Source of the DNA: Streptomyces sp. S4.7 | GTDB taxonomy: Bacteria > Actinomycetota > Actinomycetes > Streptomycetales > Streptomycetaceae | DNA length: 64,000 nucleotides | Assembly (NCBI RefSeq): GCF_010384365.1 | Contig: NZ_CP048397.1 | Span: 5,952,001-6,016,000, forward strand | Direction: 5' to 3' | Shown: piece after piece, positions 46,359 through 55,306 of the stretch | How the letters are laid out: each line of letters opens with the position of its first letter | How positions within the stretch are numbered: position 1 is the first letter of the stretch | Program-made: the position numbers and the translations under genes | Notes under the pieces: generated by a model | Told to the model about the DNA's origin: nothing | What the model saw: only the letters and a program-made list of their open reading frames with translations | The model's database searches: none

Positions 46359-46874
46359 TTGACGCCGCAGGACACCGCACACAACCATCCGCAGCCACCG
46401 GCCGGCTGGCGCCGCCTCGGCGCCCGCCTGCCGATTCTCGTCTTCCGGGCAGGCCTGGGGAGCCTCTTCCGAAGACGGCTGCTGATGCTCCACCACCTCG
46501 GCCGGGTATCCGGGCTCGGCCGACGGGTCGTTCTGGAAGTCGTGGACTACGACCCGCGCCTCGGCGCCTGGACCGTCGCCTCGGGCTTCGGCACAAAGGC
46601 CGACTGGTACCGCAACCTCCGGCGGAGTCCGCAGACCGTGATCCAGGTCGGCAGCCGCCACTACGCGGTCACCGCTGTATTCCTCTCCCCTGAAGAGGGC
46701 GCCGGGATCATGGCCCTCTACGCCCGAAGGCACCCACGAACAGCACACCGCCTGTGCACGCTCATGGGATTCCCCGTCGACGGCGGCGAAGCGTCATTTC
46801 GCCGGGCGGGCCGCTCCATCCCCTTCGTACGACTCAAGAGTGCCCCCGGAATCCGACTGCCAGGAGCGGCGTGA
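46359..46874 (+). CDS. F420H2-dependent nitroreductase-family (Ddn-like) protein
   Basis: 171 residues. LLMLHHLGRVSGLGRRVVLE matches the T/S-x-GR-x-SG cofactor-binding block; VASGFGTKADWYRNLRRSP and VQVGSRHYAVTA-type strands follow. The family binds deazaflavin F420 in a small beta-barrel. TTG 46359 start. Substrate unknown. Intact gene between scarred neighbours. Confidence 0.85.
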   Translation: MTPQDTAHNHPQPPAGWRRLGARLPILVFRAGLGSLFRRRLLMLHHLGRVSGLGRRVVLEVVDYDPRLGAWTVASGFGTKADWYRNLRRSPQTVIQVGSRHYAVTAVFLSPEEGAGIMALYARRHPRTAHRLCTLMGFPVDGGEASFRRAGRSIPFVRLKSAPGIRLPGAA

Positions 46875-46895
46875 CACGGCGCCCGTCGGAGCAGA

Positions 46896-47110
46896 TCATT
46901 GGTTTCCTGCGAGTTCGCCGCCGAGCTTGCGGTGGAGGTAGGTGCTGGGATCGAAAAGACCGGCGATCTCGACGGTTTTTGCCGTCCTGGGTGCCTTTGG
47001 TCTTGATCGCATCGAGGGGGACGGACGAGGCGTCCCAGATGTGGGCGACGGTCAGGCCGATGACAACCTTGTCGCGGTCGGTGGCCCAGTTGAGCTGGCC
47101 GACGAGGCAC
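46896..47110 (-). pseudogene. Second SulP remnant: STAS-domain fragment
   Basis: WATDRDKVVIGLTVAHIWDA, SSVPLDAIKTKGTQDGKN, then after a frameshift YLHRKLGGELAGNQ-stop. It is homologous to the end of the SulP remnant at 25796-27059 (KVVIDLSAAHIWDASSVAAL) but clearly diverged, so it is a separate old copy and not a recent duplicate. Confidence 0.75.
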
Positions 47111-47231
47111 GAAGTCCGCCTCGGCGACGGCAGCGAGGTCGCAAGGCTTCGGGGCGTAGTCCGGGGCGTGGTGGACGGACTGCGGCACGACGACCTTGAC
47201 GTCCTCGGCTCCGGACGATCGATCAGTCGGT

Positions 47232-47582
47232 CACGTGGATGACCTCCGTCTGTACGGATCCGTGATCCTCGCCGCGGCCGGCTTCCTTTCCGGCCGTCGA
47301 GCGACAGCCCACTGGGCCGCGCTGGACCAACTCGCCGATTTCAGTGTGACCCAGACGAAAGAGCGAGTCGTCGTCGACGGTCACTATGCGACCGGCGCTG
47401 GTAGCTCGGCCGGTATTGATATGGCCCTGTCCCTGGCCGGCCGGATCGCGGGAGACGGCAGTGCGCAAGCCATGCCGCTTCTCATCGAGTACGCCCCGCA
47501 GCCGTCCTACGACGCGGGAACCAGGGAGGCGGCTTCGGCAAAGGTCGTCGACAAACTCGTCACCCTGTTCGGACACGATTGA
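47232..47582 (+). pseudogene. DJ-1/PfpI-family protein, N-terminal half missing
   Basis: About 116 codons: SVILAAAGFLSGRRATAHWA, TQTKERVVVDGHYATGAGSS, AGIDMALSLAGRIAGDGSAQ and IEYAPQPSYDAG. Relatives are near 200-230 residues and have a catalytic Cys just before the first block; here that position is lost at the junction with the SulP remnant. No ribosome site. Confidence 0.75.
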
Positions 47583-48115
47583 CCGCAGAGCGTGACCGGC
47601 CTTTGACGGCCAAGCCTCGGGCTCCCGATCGTTCCTTCTCGGCCGTGACGCGAATTCAGGCGCGGAGCCGTGCGACTTCGCCACGAAGCGGCGTCCGCCC
47701 CCGGGGACGGACGCCCGTCCGGCTCCCGGGAGCAGGGTGGAGAGGAGATCGTGATGCGGTTGACGGGCGAGCAGTTCGCCACGATACGAGAGGAGCTCGG
47801 CCCCGACTCGCTGGTGCGAGTGGAGGAGACCGTGACCCCGGGACGGTTCCCGGGACACCGTCCGCAGACGGGCGAAACGGCTCCTGCAGGGCATATCGCA
47901 GTACCCCGGCATGACCCGCGAAGCGCCCGTTCATCGCCTCGTTCCGTCGACCCGCTTAAGAGGTCCGCGCCCGAACGAGCCGGAGGCGAGCCCGTACCGG
48001 AGTCGCCGGACAGACCCACCGCCCGGCCCAGCGCAATCGGCACTGGCCGGGGCGTGAGGCTCACCGTGACGCCGGACGCGTGGTGCGGCGAACTCCCCGC
48101 GCCGCCCCGGTCGCC
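47583..48115. other. Region between the scarred zone and the peptide cluster
   Basis: 533 bases. An ATG at 47754 with a very strong ribosome site (GGAGAGGAG) opens a frame starting RLTGEQFATIREELGPDSLV, but the frame then becomes low-complexity and runs antisense through the oxidoreductase gene. It may be the start of a broken small gene. Confidence 0.4.
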
Positions 48116-49273
48116 TCAGCTGTACGCCGTGATCGGTGGGACCTCGCCGGTAAGGCGGGAGGTGCCGAGTTCCCGGACCTTGTATACGAGAGGGTCGTGC
48201 AGGGTGAGGGTGCGGGCGTCGCGCCAGAACCGGTCGAGGCCCGAGGACCGTGTCGTCGCCCGGGCGCCGGTGAGTTCGAAGATACGGCTGGTCGCCTCGG
48301 TCGCTGTACGGGAGGACATCACCTTCGCGGCCGAGATTGTCAGCGCGGCGCGGCCGCGTTCGGCCGAGGTCAGGGCGAGACCGGTGGCGTCGGCCTCCGT
48401 GAAGGCACGGGTCGCGTCGTCGGCGAGGAGGCGGGTCGCGCGGAGTGTCGCGTCGAGCTCCCCGTAACCGGCGAGGACGTACGGGTCGTCGGCGGCGTTC
48501 TCCAGCCCGCTCGCCGGCCAGGGGCGCGAGCGCTCGCGCGTGTACTGGGCGGCCTCGGCTAGCGCGCCCTCGACGATGCCGACGAGGATCTGCGTGAGTA
48601 CCGCCTGGAAGGCCAGTGAGACGAGCGACAGGCGTAGCCAGCGGGGGCTCGACTCGTTCTCTTCGACAGGGAACGTGCCCAGCACATCGCTGGGGTCGAC
48701 CCGGACATCCTGGAAGACGATGCTCCCGCTCGCGCTCAGGCGCTGGCCCAGGTTGTCCCAGTCCGGTGGATGCGAGATCCCGTCGGCGCCTCGATGGGCG
48801 ACGACGACGAGCCGTGCCTCGCGGTCGGCGCGGGTCGCACTGATGAACAGGCGGTCCGCGACCGCGCAACCGGTGGCGAACGCGCCCCGGCCGGACACCG
48901 ACAGCACATCGCCGGCCGCGGTGGCGGTCACGGTGTCGCGCGGATTGCTCACGGCGGCCACGAACAACCGGTTGGTGACGACGTCGTGGCGCAGCGAGCG
49001 GGACAACTCGCCGTTGTCGTAGAGCGAGGCTCGCCACAAGTGGAGGTAGTGGTAGCCGAGAAGGTGTCCGATCGAGGCGTCTCCGGCGGCCACGAGCCTG
49101 GTGACCGCGTGCGTGGTCGGGTGGTCGTCGGGGTCGACGGCGAGCAGCCCGCTCTCACGGAGTAATTCGATCTCGGCCAATGGCGGTTGGTTGGCGTGGT
49201 TTCTCTCGACGGCGTCCTTGCGCAGTCGCTCGGCGACGGCACTGGCGGTGATAATGGCTTCTGTCGGATTCAA
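48116..49273 (-). CDS. Acyl-CoA-dehydrogenase-like flavoprotein (DszC/SfnB type monooxygenase)
   Basis: 385 residues. The fold is acyl-CoA dehydrogenase, but GHLLGYHYLHLWRASLYDNG and SASGSIVFQDVRVDPSDVLG fit the DszC/SfnB branch of two-component FMN monooxygenases, which oxygenate S or N atoms. The C-terminal helix RSSGLDRFWRDARTLTLHDP, LVYKVRELG matches that branch too. A partner flavin reductase is not encoded nearby. Start TTG 49273 with AGGGAAGG 6 bases upstream; it overlaps the MFS stop as TTGA, so it is translationally coupled. Probable role: N- or S-oxygenation in the peptide pathway (inference). Confidence 0.85.
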   Translation of the reverse strand: MNPTEAIITASAVAERLRKDAVERNHANQPPLAEIELLRESGLLAVDPDDHPTTHAVTRLVAAGDASIGHLLGYHYLHLWRASLYDNGELSRSLRHDVVTNRLFVAAVSNPRDTVTATAAGDVLSVSGRGAFATGCAVADRLFISATRADREARLVVVAHRGADGISHPPDWDNLGQRLSASGSIVFQDVRVDPSDVLGTFPVEENESSPRWLRLSLVSLAFQAVLTQILVGIVEGALAEAAQYTRERSRPWPASGLENAADDPYVLAGYGELDATLRATRLLADDATRAFTEADATGLALTSAERGRAALTISAAKVMSSRTATEATSRIFELTGARATTRSSGLDRFWRDARTLTLHDPLVYKVRELGTSRLTGEVPPITAYS

Positions 49274-50490
49274 GATGAACCTTCCCTTTCATGTGGGGGG
49301 CGCCGGAATCGGCGGTACACGAGAAGCAGAACCGGGGGTATCAGCACGCTCTGGGCGGCGACGGCCAGCCAGAATCCTGGCAGTTGTCCCGCGGTCTCGA
49401 ACTGGTAGTACAGCCCTCCGCCGACGAGCCCGCTGAGGAAGGCGCCGACACCTTCGGCCAGCCGCTGGTGGCTGAAGACCACGGCCGGCGAGCGCTTCGT
49501 GCGGGCGAGCGCTTCGAGGACGTTCTTGAGCAGGAGTACGGAGTTCCCCGCTCCGATGGCGAGGATGCCGACGGCGATCATTACTTCGTTCCCGCCGGTG
49601 AACGCGATCATGCCGACTGCCAGGCCCCCGAAGCCGAGAGCCATCGCGTAGGTGTAGCGCATCCGCTCGACACGGTCGGCGATCAGGGGCTGGATCACTG
49701 CCAGTACCAGTGAATACCCCATCATGGCCGCGCCGTAGAACACGGTGGGCACCCTGTCGTCGGCGTAGGACGACAGATACTGGTAGAAGTGCATGTGCAA
49801 ATAGAGTGTGAGGGCTGTTACGGCGAACGGCAGGACGGCGAGGCCCCGGAGGGCCCGGCTCATCGGCTCGACCACCTCGCGGTCGTCACGGCGTTCCCGG
49901 GGCAGGAATACGTGACCGATCATCATCACCAAGTGCAGTGCGGTGGCGGCGACGAACATCCCGCCGGGGTCGCGGATGAACAGCGAACCCACCACGGGTC
50001 CGAGCGCGACACCGACGTTGCCCGTGGCGTAGCTCGCGGCCACCAGGCGCGGCCGTTCCTCGGGAGTCGCGCCGTGGACGGTATAGCCCCTGACGCTCGG
50101 TGAGTAGAGGGCCGTGGCCGCCGATCGCAGGAACAGCGCGGCGATCGTCACCGCCGGCCACGTTCCGCCGACCACGAATCCCAGCGACCCGAGGGTCTGC
50201 AGGGCCATCGAGATCAGCAGGCACCGCTGGAACCCGATGCGCTCGGCGAGGGCGGCTCCCGGCACTCCTCCGGCGAACTGCACGAATGTCGCCAAGCCGA
50301 GGACGACCCCCACCTGGTCCATACCGAGTGACATCCGGTCGCGGAGCAGAACCGCCAGGTACGGGTAGACGGAGAAGCTGATGAGGTTGACGAGGAACCC
50401 GCTCCCGAGCAGCGCCCGTTGCGTGCCGGTGAAGGAGCGGACGCCGGACAGTGCGGAGGTGCCCGGAGCGTCGCGGGGGGTGGGTGTCAC
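49270..50490 (-). CDS. MFS exporter
   Basis: 406 residues, about twelve helices. GVVLGLATFVQFAGGVPGAA, LAERIGFQRCLLISMAL and AASYATGNVGVALGPVVG are MFS efflux features. GTG 50490 overlaps the methyltransferase stop (GTGA). It lies between methyltransferase and oxygenase genes in one transcript, so export of the pathway product is the natural job; CntE-type MFS exporters do this for opine metallophores. Confidence 0.92.
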   Translation of the reverse strand: MTPTPRDAPGTSALSGVRSFTGTQRALLGSGFLVNLISFSVYPYLAVLLRDRMSLGMDQVGVVLGLATFVQFAGGVPGAALAERIGFQRCLLISMALQTLGSLGFVVGGTWPAVTIAALFLRSAATALYSPSVRGYTVHGATPEERPRLVAASYATGNVGVALGPVVGSLFIRDPGGMFVAATALHLVMMIGHVFLPRERRDDREVVEPMSRALRGLAVLPFAVTALTLYLHMHFYQYLSSYADDRVPTVFYGAAMMGYSLVLAVIQPLIADRVERMRYTYAMALGFGGLAVGMIAFTGGNEVMIAVGILAIGAGNSVLLLKNVLEALARTKRSPAVVFSHQRLAEGVGAFLSGLVGGGLYYQFETAGQLPGFWLAVAAQSVLIPPVLLLVYRRFRRPPHEREGSS

Positions 50491-51233
50491 GCCGATGGTG
50501 CCTTGCTTCCCCGCACTATCAGGCGGGTGGCCCCGCCGTCGTACGGCCGGCCGTCCCAGTCTCCGAAACACTCCACGTTCTCGAACCCGGCCTGCTCGAA
50601 CATGGCCCGCAACTCCGTGGCGCTGTAGACCCAGCAGGTGAGCGAGGAGTGTTCGGCCGTGTTTCCCCGCACCAGTGTCCAGTCGGTCCGGTACCGGGAC
50701 CAGTCGTCCAGGATGTGGTCGCGCATCACCACCATGCCCCCGGGCACGTCGACGATCTTCGGGGGGCCGACCCAGGACGCGTACGTCTCCTTGCTCAGCA
50801 GGTCCACGATCAGCTGTCCGCCCGGAGCGAGCGATGCGCAGGCGTTGCGCAGGACCTGGAGATTCTCCTCCGGGTCCTCGAAGTAGCCGAAGGAGGTGTA
50901 CATGTTCAGCACGACGTCGAACGCGTCCGGCGCCACGTACTCGCGTACGTCCGCCTGGACGAACGCCGCCTCCACCTTCGCCTCCGCGCATACGAGGCCG
51001 GCTCGTTCGAGGAGTTCGGGATGGAGATCCACCCCTGTTGTCCGGTAGCCGTGGCGGGCCAGGGGCACCGTGTACACACCGACACCGCAGCACTGGTCGA
51101 GCACGCGGGTGCCCGGCGGGAACGCGAGCAGTGGCGAGGTGGCGACCACGTCGGCGGCCTGCCGCTCCCTCTGGGGCGAGAAGAGCACCGCCGAGAAGCC
51201 GGACCACAGGCTCAGGTCCTCGTACCAGTCCAT
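50487..51233 (-). CDS. SAM-dependent methyltransferase 1
   Basis: 248 residues, class I fold. Motif I is VLDQCCGVGVYTVPLARHG, with Cys where most have Gly, then TTGVDLHPELLERA, FVQADVREYV and SFGYFEDPEENLQVLRNACA. It is a paralogue of the enzyme at 52452 (same start MxWxExxxLW, same GxPKIxDxxGG block, same RLIVRGS end). The ATG at 51233 has GGGAGGA upstream, and an ECF-type promoter is at 51271-51300. First gene of the methyltransferase-MFS-oxygenase operon. Acceptor unknown. Confidence 0.9.
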   Translation of the reverse strand: MDWYEDLSLWSGFSAVLFSPQRERQAADVVATSPLLAFPPGTRVLDQCCGVGVYTVPLARHGYRTTGVDLHPELLERAGLVCAEAKVEAAFVQADVREYVAPDAFDVVLNMYTSFGYFEDPEENLQVLRNACASLAPGGQLIVDLLSKETYASWVGPPKIVDVPGGMVVMRDHILDDWSRYRTDWTLVRGNTAEHSSLTCWVYSATELRAMFEQAGFENVECFGDWDGRPYDGGATRLIVRGSKAPSA

Positions 51234-51270
51234 CGTTCCTCCCGTCGTGCGGCGCACTCGCGCCCTTCTC

Positions 51271-51300
51271 ACATGTCGTGCCGGGAGCGGGAGAAGTTCC
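51271..51300 (-). promoter_or_regulatory. ECF-type promoter of methyltransferase 1 operon
   Basis: GGAAC begins at 51300 and CGACATGT at 51278, 22 bases apart start to start. It lies 38 bases before the start codon. One of five equal-spaced copies in this cluster. Confidence 0.75.
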
Positions 51301-51317
51301 CGCGGCGGGCACGGCGG

Positions 51318-52352
51318 TCAACCTGTGGGCAGCACGCCCAGACCGGGGGCTTCGCCCAGGACGATGCTGCGGTCTTCGAGGGCGAGTCCGTGGAACGGTG
51401 GGTCGCTCAGGTAGAGGTGACCGTCCAGATCGATACGGTCGGCCAGCGGCGCGAGCTGGGCGGCCTGGCTGATGGCGAGCTCCGACTCACACATACAGCT
51501 GAGCATCACCTCAAGGCCGGCCTTCCGGCCCGCCTCCATCACCCGTCGCGTGCCCCGGATTCCGCCGGCCTTGCACAGCTTGACGACGATGCCGTCGGCG
51601 TACGACCGCGCGGCGAGGACACTTGCCGCGTCGGTGCATCCTTCGTCGAGAAAGACCGGGAGCCGGCCCGGCAACTGCCGGTAGCGGTGGTAGTCGTCGA
51701 TCGCCGTGGTGGGAAACGGCTGCTCGATGAGCTGGATGCCGAGCCTGCGCAGCCGGGGCGTGAGGGCGCGAGCGGTGTCGAGGTCCCATGCCTCGTTGGC
51801 GTCGATACGGACCGGCAGCGTGGTCACTTCCCGTATCGCCTCAAGAGCCTCCAGGTCGTCCGGGCCGCCGACCTTCACCTTGAACGCACCCACCTCCGGA
51901 GCTCTGCGGACCGCGCTCACCGCTTCGTCAGGGCTCTCCATGCCGATGGTGTAGACGGTGGGCCCCAGCGTTCTGGGCATGCCGAGCAGCTTCCAGGTCG
52001 GCTGCCGGGCCGATTTGCCGATCCAGTCGTGCACCGCGCCGTCCAGCGCCATCCGCGCGCCCGCCGGCGCGTCCCATTCCTCGATGCGGTCGAGGACGCG
52101 TCTCGGATCCTTCAGATCCCGGCCGACGAGTGCCGCGCCATCGGCTTCGACCGCGTCCACGACGTGATCCGCGGTCACTCCGCTGTACTCGGTCGGTGTG
52201 CCCTCGCCGTAGGCGGTGATGCCGTCGTACGTGAGGGTGACCATGCAGGTGTCGACGGAGGTGATCTCGCCGCGGGAGCTCTTCACCGTCTCGATGAGCC
52301 TCAGGGACTCGCGACGGACGGTCAGTTTGATCGTGCCGGAATCATGCGTCAT
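51318..52352 (-). CDS. Dipeptide epimerase (enolase superfamily)
   Basis: 344 residues with the muconate-lactonizing subgroup layout. Catalytic KxK is FKVKVGG (Lys158, Lys160); magnesium ligands are Asp184 (RIDANEAWD), Glu210 (IEQPF) and Asp236 (LDEGC); the opposite base is Lys258 in VVKLCKAGGI. DLD at 308-310 (ADRIDLDGHLYL) matches the DxD motif that holds the amino end of dipeptides in L-Ala-D/L-Glu epimerases. It should invert an alpha carbon in a dipeptide. ATG 52352 has GAGAGG. It precedes methyltransferase 1 on the same strand, but lacks the GGAAC promoter. Confidence 0.9.
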   Translation of the reverse strand: MTHDSGTIKLTVRRESLRLIETVKSSRGEITSVDTCMVTLTYDGITAYGEGTPTEYSGVTADHVVDAVEADGAALVGRDLKDPRRVLDRIEEWDAPAGARMALDGAVHDWIGKSARQPTWKLLGMPRTLGPTVYTIGMESPDEAVSAVRRAPEVGAFKVKVGGPDDLEALEAIREVTTLPVRIDANEAWDLDTARALTPRLRRLGIQLIEQPFPTTAIDDYHRYRQLPGRLPVFLDEGCTDAASVLAARSYADGIVVKLCKAGGIRGTRRVMEAGRKAGLEVMLSCMCESELAISQAAQLAPLADRIDLDGHLYLSDPPFHGLALEDRSIVLGEAPGLGVLPTG

Positions 52353-52383
52353 GAGTGGGCCTCTCTTGATCGTTCGGTCCGCT

Positions 52384-52413
52384 GGAACTTGCCGGGTCGA
52401 GCCGGCGACTTGT
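52384..52413 (+). promoter_or_regulatory. ECF-type promoter of methyltransferase 2
   Basis: GGAAC begins at 52384 and CGACTTGT at 52406, again exactly 22 bases, 39 bases before the start codon, on the plus strand in the divergent gap with the epimerase. Confidence 0.75.
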
Positions 52414-52451
52414 TACACGGTGGACACGAGTGACGAGTGAAGGGGACAGCG

Positions 52452-53201
52452 ATGGAATGGTTCGAGAACGAGGCGTTGTGGGTCGATTTCTCGGATGTGT
52501 TGTTCTCCGCCGGACGTGCCGAGGAGGCCCGTGCCCGGGTCGCCTCCTCCCCGCTGTTGCGGGTCCCGGCCGGCAGCGCGGTGCTCGACCTCGGCTGCGG
52601 ACCGGGGGCGTACGCGATCCCGCTGGCCGAACGCGGGGCCGAGGTCACCGGCGTGGACCTGAGCGCGGCGCTGCTCGAACGCGCGGAGACGGGGGCTTCC
52701 GACGCCGGCGTCGAACTACGGCTCGTCCGGGCGGACATGCGTGAATTCGCCGAACCGGACCGGTTCGACCTGGCCATCAGCATGTACACCTCCTTCGGAC
52801 TCTTCGCCGATCACGACGAGAACATGCGGGTCCTGCGCAATGTGCTGGCGAGCCTCAAGCCGGGGGGCCGGCTTCTGATCGATCTGTACGGGAAGGAGAT
52901 CCTGGCCCGTGACGGTGGCCTGCCGAAGATCATTGACATCGAGGGAGGCACGCTGATCGTCCGTGGCACGATCCTCGGCGACTGGGAGCGGTTCCGGGAC
53001 GACTTCATCCTGGTACGGGGGGACCGGGCGCGAACGGCGTTCGTCGAGCACACCCTCTACAGCGCCTTCGAGCTGAAGACGATGCTCGTCGAGGCGGGCT
53101 TCACCGACGTCGAGTGCTTCGGCGGTTTCGACGCGGAGCCCTTCGACAACCACGCCCGCCGACTGATCGTCCGAGGCAGCCGAGGACCAGTGGCCTCCTA
53201 G
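52452..53201 (+). CDS. SAM-dependent methyltransferase 2
   Basis: 249 residues, class I fold with canonical motif I VLDLGCGPGAYAIPLAERGA, EVTGVDLSAALLERA, LVRADMREFAEPDRFDLAIS and SFGLFADHDENMRVLRNVLA. Paralogue of methyltransferase 1, suggesting two methylations of related positions or a duplicated step. ATG 52452 has AAGGGGA 6 bases upstream; GTG 52437 is possible but lacks that site. It converges with, and overlaps by 4 bases, the ATP-grasp gene. Confidence 0.9.
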   Translation: MEWFENEALWVDFSDVLFSAGRAEEARARVASSPLLRVPAGSAVLDLGCGPGAYAIPLAERGAEVTGVDLSAALLERAETGASDAGVELRLVRADMREFAEPDRFDLAISMYTSFGLFADHDENMRVLRNVLASLKPGGRLLIDLYGKEILARDGGLPKIIDIEGGTLIVRGTILGDWERFRDDFILVRGDRARTAFVEHTLYSAFELKTMLVEAGFTDVECFGGFDAEPFDNHARRLIVRGSRGPVAS

Positions 53202-54421
53202 TACCGGGGATGTGTGTCGACGCTGATGACTCCCGCCGCGGTGACCGCACGGTGCGTGGCGATCTCCGCGGTGGGTCCCTCGGCGAGCACGATGCCGACG
53301 TAGCCGCGCCCGTCGGTCACGTGCTCGATGTGTGTGCCGATCGCCTTCGTCGGATACCACGTGGGCAGTCCCGGATAGCGGGCGATGTCCTCAAGGCCGT
53401 GTACGGCGACCAACTCGCCCGCCTGTGTGGGGTACGCGAGAACGAACGCCACGGCCGGCCCTCCGGACAAGGGAGCGTCGAGCAGTCGTGGACGGCGGCC
53501 GAGTGCGAGATCGACGAGGCCGCCGTACACGTTCACGTCCAGCGCCCGGCACATGGATTCACCGACCAGCGCCCCACCGATACGGGGATTCACCTCGATC
53601 AACCGAGGCCCGTCGACGCTCATGCACAGTTCAATGTGGGCGAAACGGTCGGTGTATCCGAGGGCTGCCAGAATCTCGCCCAGCCACGCCTCGATCTCGC
53701 TCAGTTCCGCGGACGGCAGCGCCACCGGAAACGCCGTCACATCCTCCCGGAACCAGGGCTGCGGCGACATGAGACGGCTGGAGAGCCCCAGCAGCCGGGT
53801 CTCCCCGGCCCAGGTCACCGTCTCCGCGCTGTACACCGGACCGGCGAGGAACGGTTCCGCGAACAGCCGTCCGAACAGGGCGGCGCTCTGAGCCTCTTGA
53901 CGGAAGCGGGAGAGATCCTCGGCGTCACGGACGAGCCACACGTTCTGACTGCTTGTGCCGGCGGTGTCCTTGATGATGGCGGGCAGCCCGACGGTCGAGG
54001 CGAGCCATTCGATGTCCACCGCGGCCACCTCCTCCACCGGCGCGGACCCGAACGGGCTGAGACCCTTGCGGTGGAGCAGGTCGCGGACAAGGGCTTTGTC
54101 GCGTACCAGTCGGATGGCCGCCGGGTCGATGCCGGGCAGGCCGAACTCGGCGGCGAGTTCGGTGCCGGCCACACCCCAGGTGTCCGTCGAGCTGATGAGT
54201 CCCCGGAGGTCCTCGATCGAGGCGAGAGCCTTGGTGACCGCCTTCCGGTCACCGGTGTCGACCGCCACGACGTCGACCGACCCCGGTGGCAGTGTGGCGA
54301 GTTCGTGCAGATACAGCGGCTCCACACCGGTCAGCAGCACCAGACGTTCGCCCGACTCGCGCGCGGCGCGGGCGAGGTGGGCGAGGCCGAAGGAGAGCAT
54401 CTCAAGACACGCGATAGTCAT
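53198..54421 (-). CDS. ATP-grasp carboxylate-amine ligase
   Basis: 407 residues. ATP-grasp features: LIVRDKALVRDLLHRKGLSP-like segment (RLVRDKALVRDLL), PAIIKDTAGTSSQNVWLV (nucleotide-binding lysine and loop), RLFAEPFLAGPVYSAE and the metal ligands in RLIEVNPRIGGALVGES. Such stand-alone ligases join amino acids without a ribosome or NRPS, as in bacilysin synthesis. I choose ATG 54421 (MTIACLEML) over ATG 54430, because the -10 of an ECF-type promoter covers the latter; the mRNA would then be nearly leaderless. It follows the Opp importer genes on the same strand with a 99-base gap. Confidence 0.88.
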   Translation of the reverse strand: MTIACLEMLSFGLAHLARAARESGERLVLLTGVEPLYLHELATLPPGSVDVVAVDTGDRKAVTKALASIEDLRGLISSTDTWGVAGTELAAEFGLPGIDPAAIRLVRDKALVRDLLHRKGLSPFGSAPVEEVAAVDIEWLASTVGLPAIIKDTAGTSSQNVWLVRDAEDLSRFRQEAQSAALFGRLFAEPFLAGPVYSAETVTWAGETRLLGLSSRLMSPQPWFREDVTAFPVALPSAELSEIEAWLGEILAALGYTDRFAHIELCMSVDGPRLIEVNPRIGGALVGESMCRALDVNVYGGLVDLALGRRPRLLDAPLSGGPAVAFVLAYPTQAGELVAVHGLEDIARYPGLPTWYPTKAIGTHIEHVTDGRGYVGIVLAEGPTAEIATHRAVTAAGVISVDTHPRY

Positions 54422-54426
54422 AACTG

Positions 54427-54456
54427 ACATGTCGGCCCGACACCGCGGAAGGTTCC
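54427..54456 (-). promoter_or_regulatory. ECF-type promoter of the ATP-grasp gene
   Basis: GGAAC begins at 54456 and CGACATGT at 54434 (22 bases). It overlaps the first possible ATG and ends 5 bases before ATG 54421. Confidence 0.7.
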
Positions 54457-54520
54457 CGTGAGGGTCGAGCTCGGACGTCCTGCCGCCGTGCGGGCCGACA
54501 TCACCCGGGATCGTCGGCGA

Positions 54521-55306
54521 TCAGCTCTGCAGGGCACCGTTCGCGGCCCGGATGTCCATCGTGGGGATCGCCGCGAGCAGAGTACGGGTGTACGGGTGAC
54601 CGGGGCGGTCGGTGACGTCCTCGGTCCGGCCCTGTTCGACGATCCGGCCGTGTTGCATGACGGCGATCCTGTCCGCCAACTGCGAGACGACGGCGAGGTC
54701 ATGGGTGATGAACAGGCAGCCGAAGTCGAGTCGGTCACGCAGATCACAGAGGAGATTGAGCACCTTCGCCTGGACCGATACGTCGAGCGCGGTGACCGGT
54801 TCGTCGCAGATGAGCAGCCGTGGCTCCAGAGCCAGTGCCCGGGCGATCGCCACGCGCTGCTGCTGTCCTCCGGACAACTGCCTGGGACGGCGGTCACCCA
54901 CCTCGGGGTTCAGCCCGACGAGGCCGAGCAGTTCACGTACACGTGCCGACCGCACCCGCGCGTCGCCCACCCGGTGGATGCGCAGCGGTTCGTCAAGCGC
55001 CTGACGTACCGTCTGCCGCGGACTGAGCGTGAGCGAAGGGTCCTGGAACACCATCTGGACCTGCCGCCGGTGCGCGCGAAGCGCGCGTCCCCGGAGCTCG
55101 TGCACGTCCACCCCGCCGACGCGCACCACCCCCGCGCCGGGCCGGTGCAGCCCGGTCACAACCCGCGCCAGTGTCGTCTTGCCGCAGCCCGACTCGCCGA
55201 CCAGCCCCACGATCTCGCCCGCTGCCACGCTCATGGTGACGTCGCTGATGACCGGCGCGGTGTTCCGGTCTCCGTAGCGCGCGCTCACCTCGACGATCTC
55301 TAGCAC
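54521..55306 (-). CDS. Oligopeptide/nickel ABC importer, ATPase (OppF-like)
   Basis: 261 residues. Walker A GLVGESGCGKTTLARVVTGL, signature LSGGQQQRVAIARAL, Walker B LLICDEPVTALDVSVQ, and the Opp-type end GHPYTRTLLAAIP. GTG 55306 overlaps the preceding stop codon, so it is translated with the fusion protein. It powers the peptide-type importer on the inner face of the membrane. Confidence 0.92.
   Translation of the reverse strand: MLEIVEVSARYGDRNTAPVISDVTMSVAAGEIVGLVGESGCGKTTLARVVTGLHRPGAGVVRVGGVDVHELRGRALRAHRRQVQMVFQDPSLTLSPRQTVRQALDEPLRIHRVGDARVRSARVRELLGLVGLNPEVGDRRPRQLSGGQQQRVAIARALALEPRLLICDEPVTALDVSVQAKVLNLLCDLRDRLDFGCLFITHDLAVVSQLADRIAVMQHGRIVEQGRTEDVTDRPGHPYTRTLLAAIPTMDIRAANGALQS

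Noticed and set aside
49270..51321. 683-residue MFS frame
   Set aside because: The N-terminal 277 residues are an out-of-frame shadow of methyltransferase 1; GTG 50490 with GTGA overlap is the start.
52353..52451. ECF-type promoter for the dipeptide epimerase
   Set aside because: The minus strand of this gap contains no GGAAC; only the plus-strand copy for methyltransferase 2 is present.
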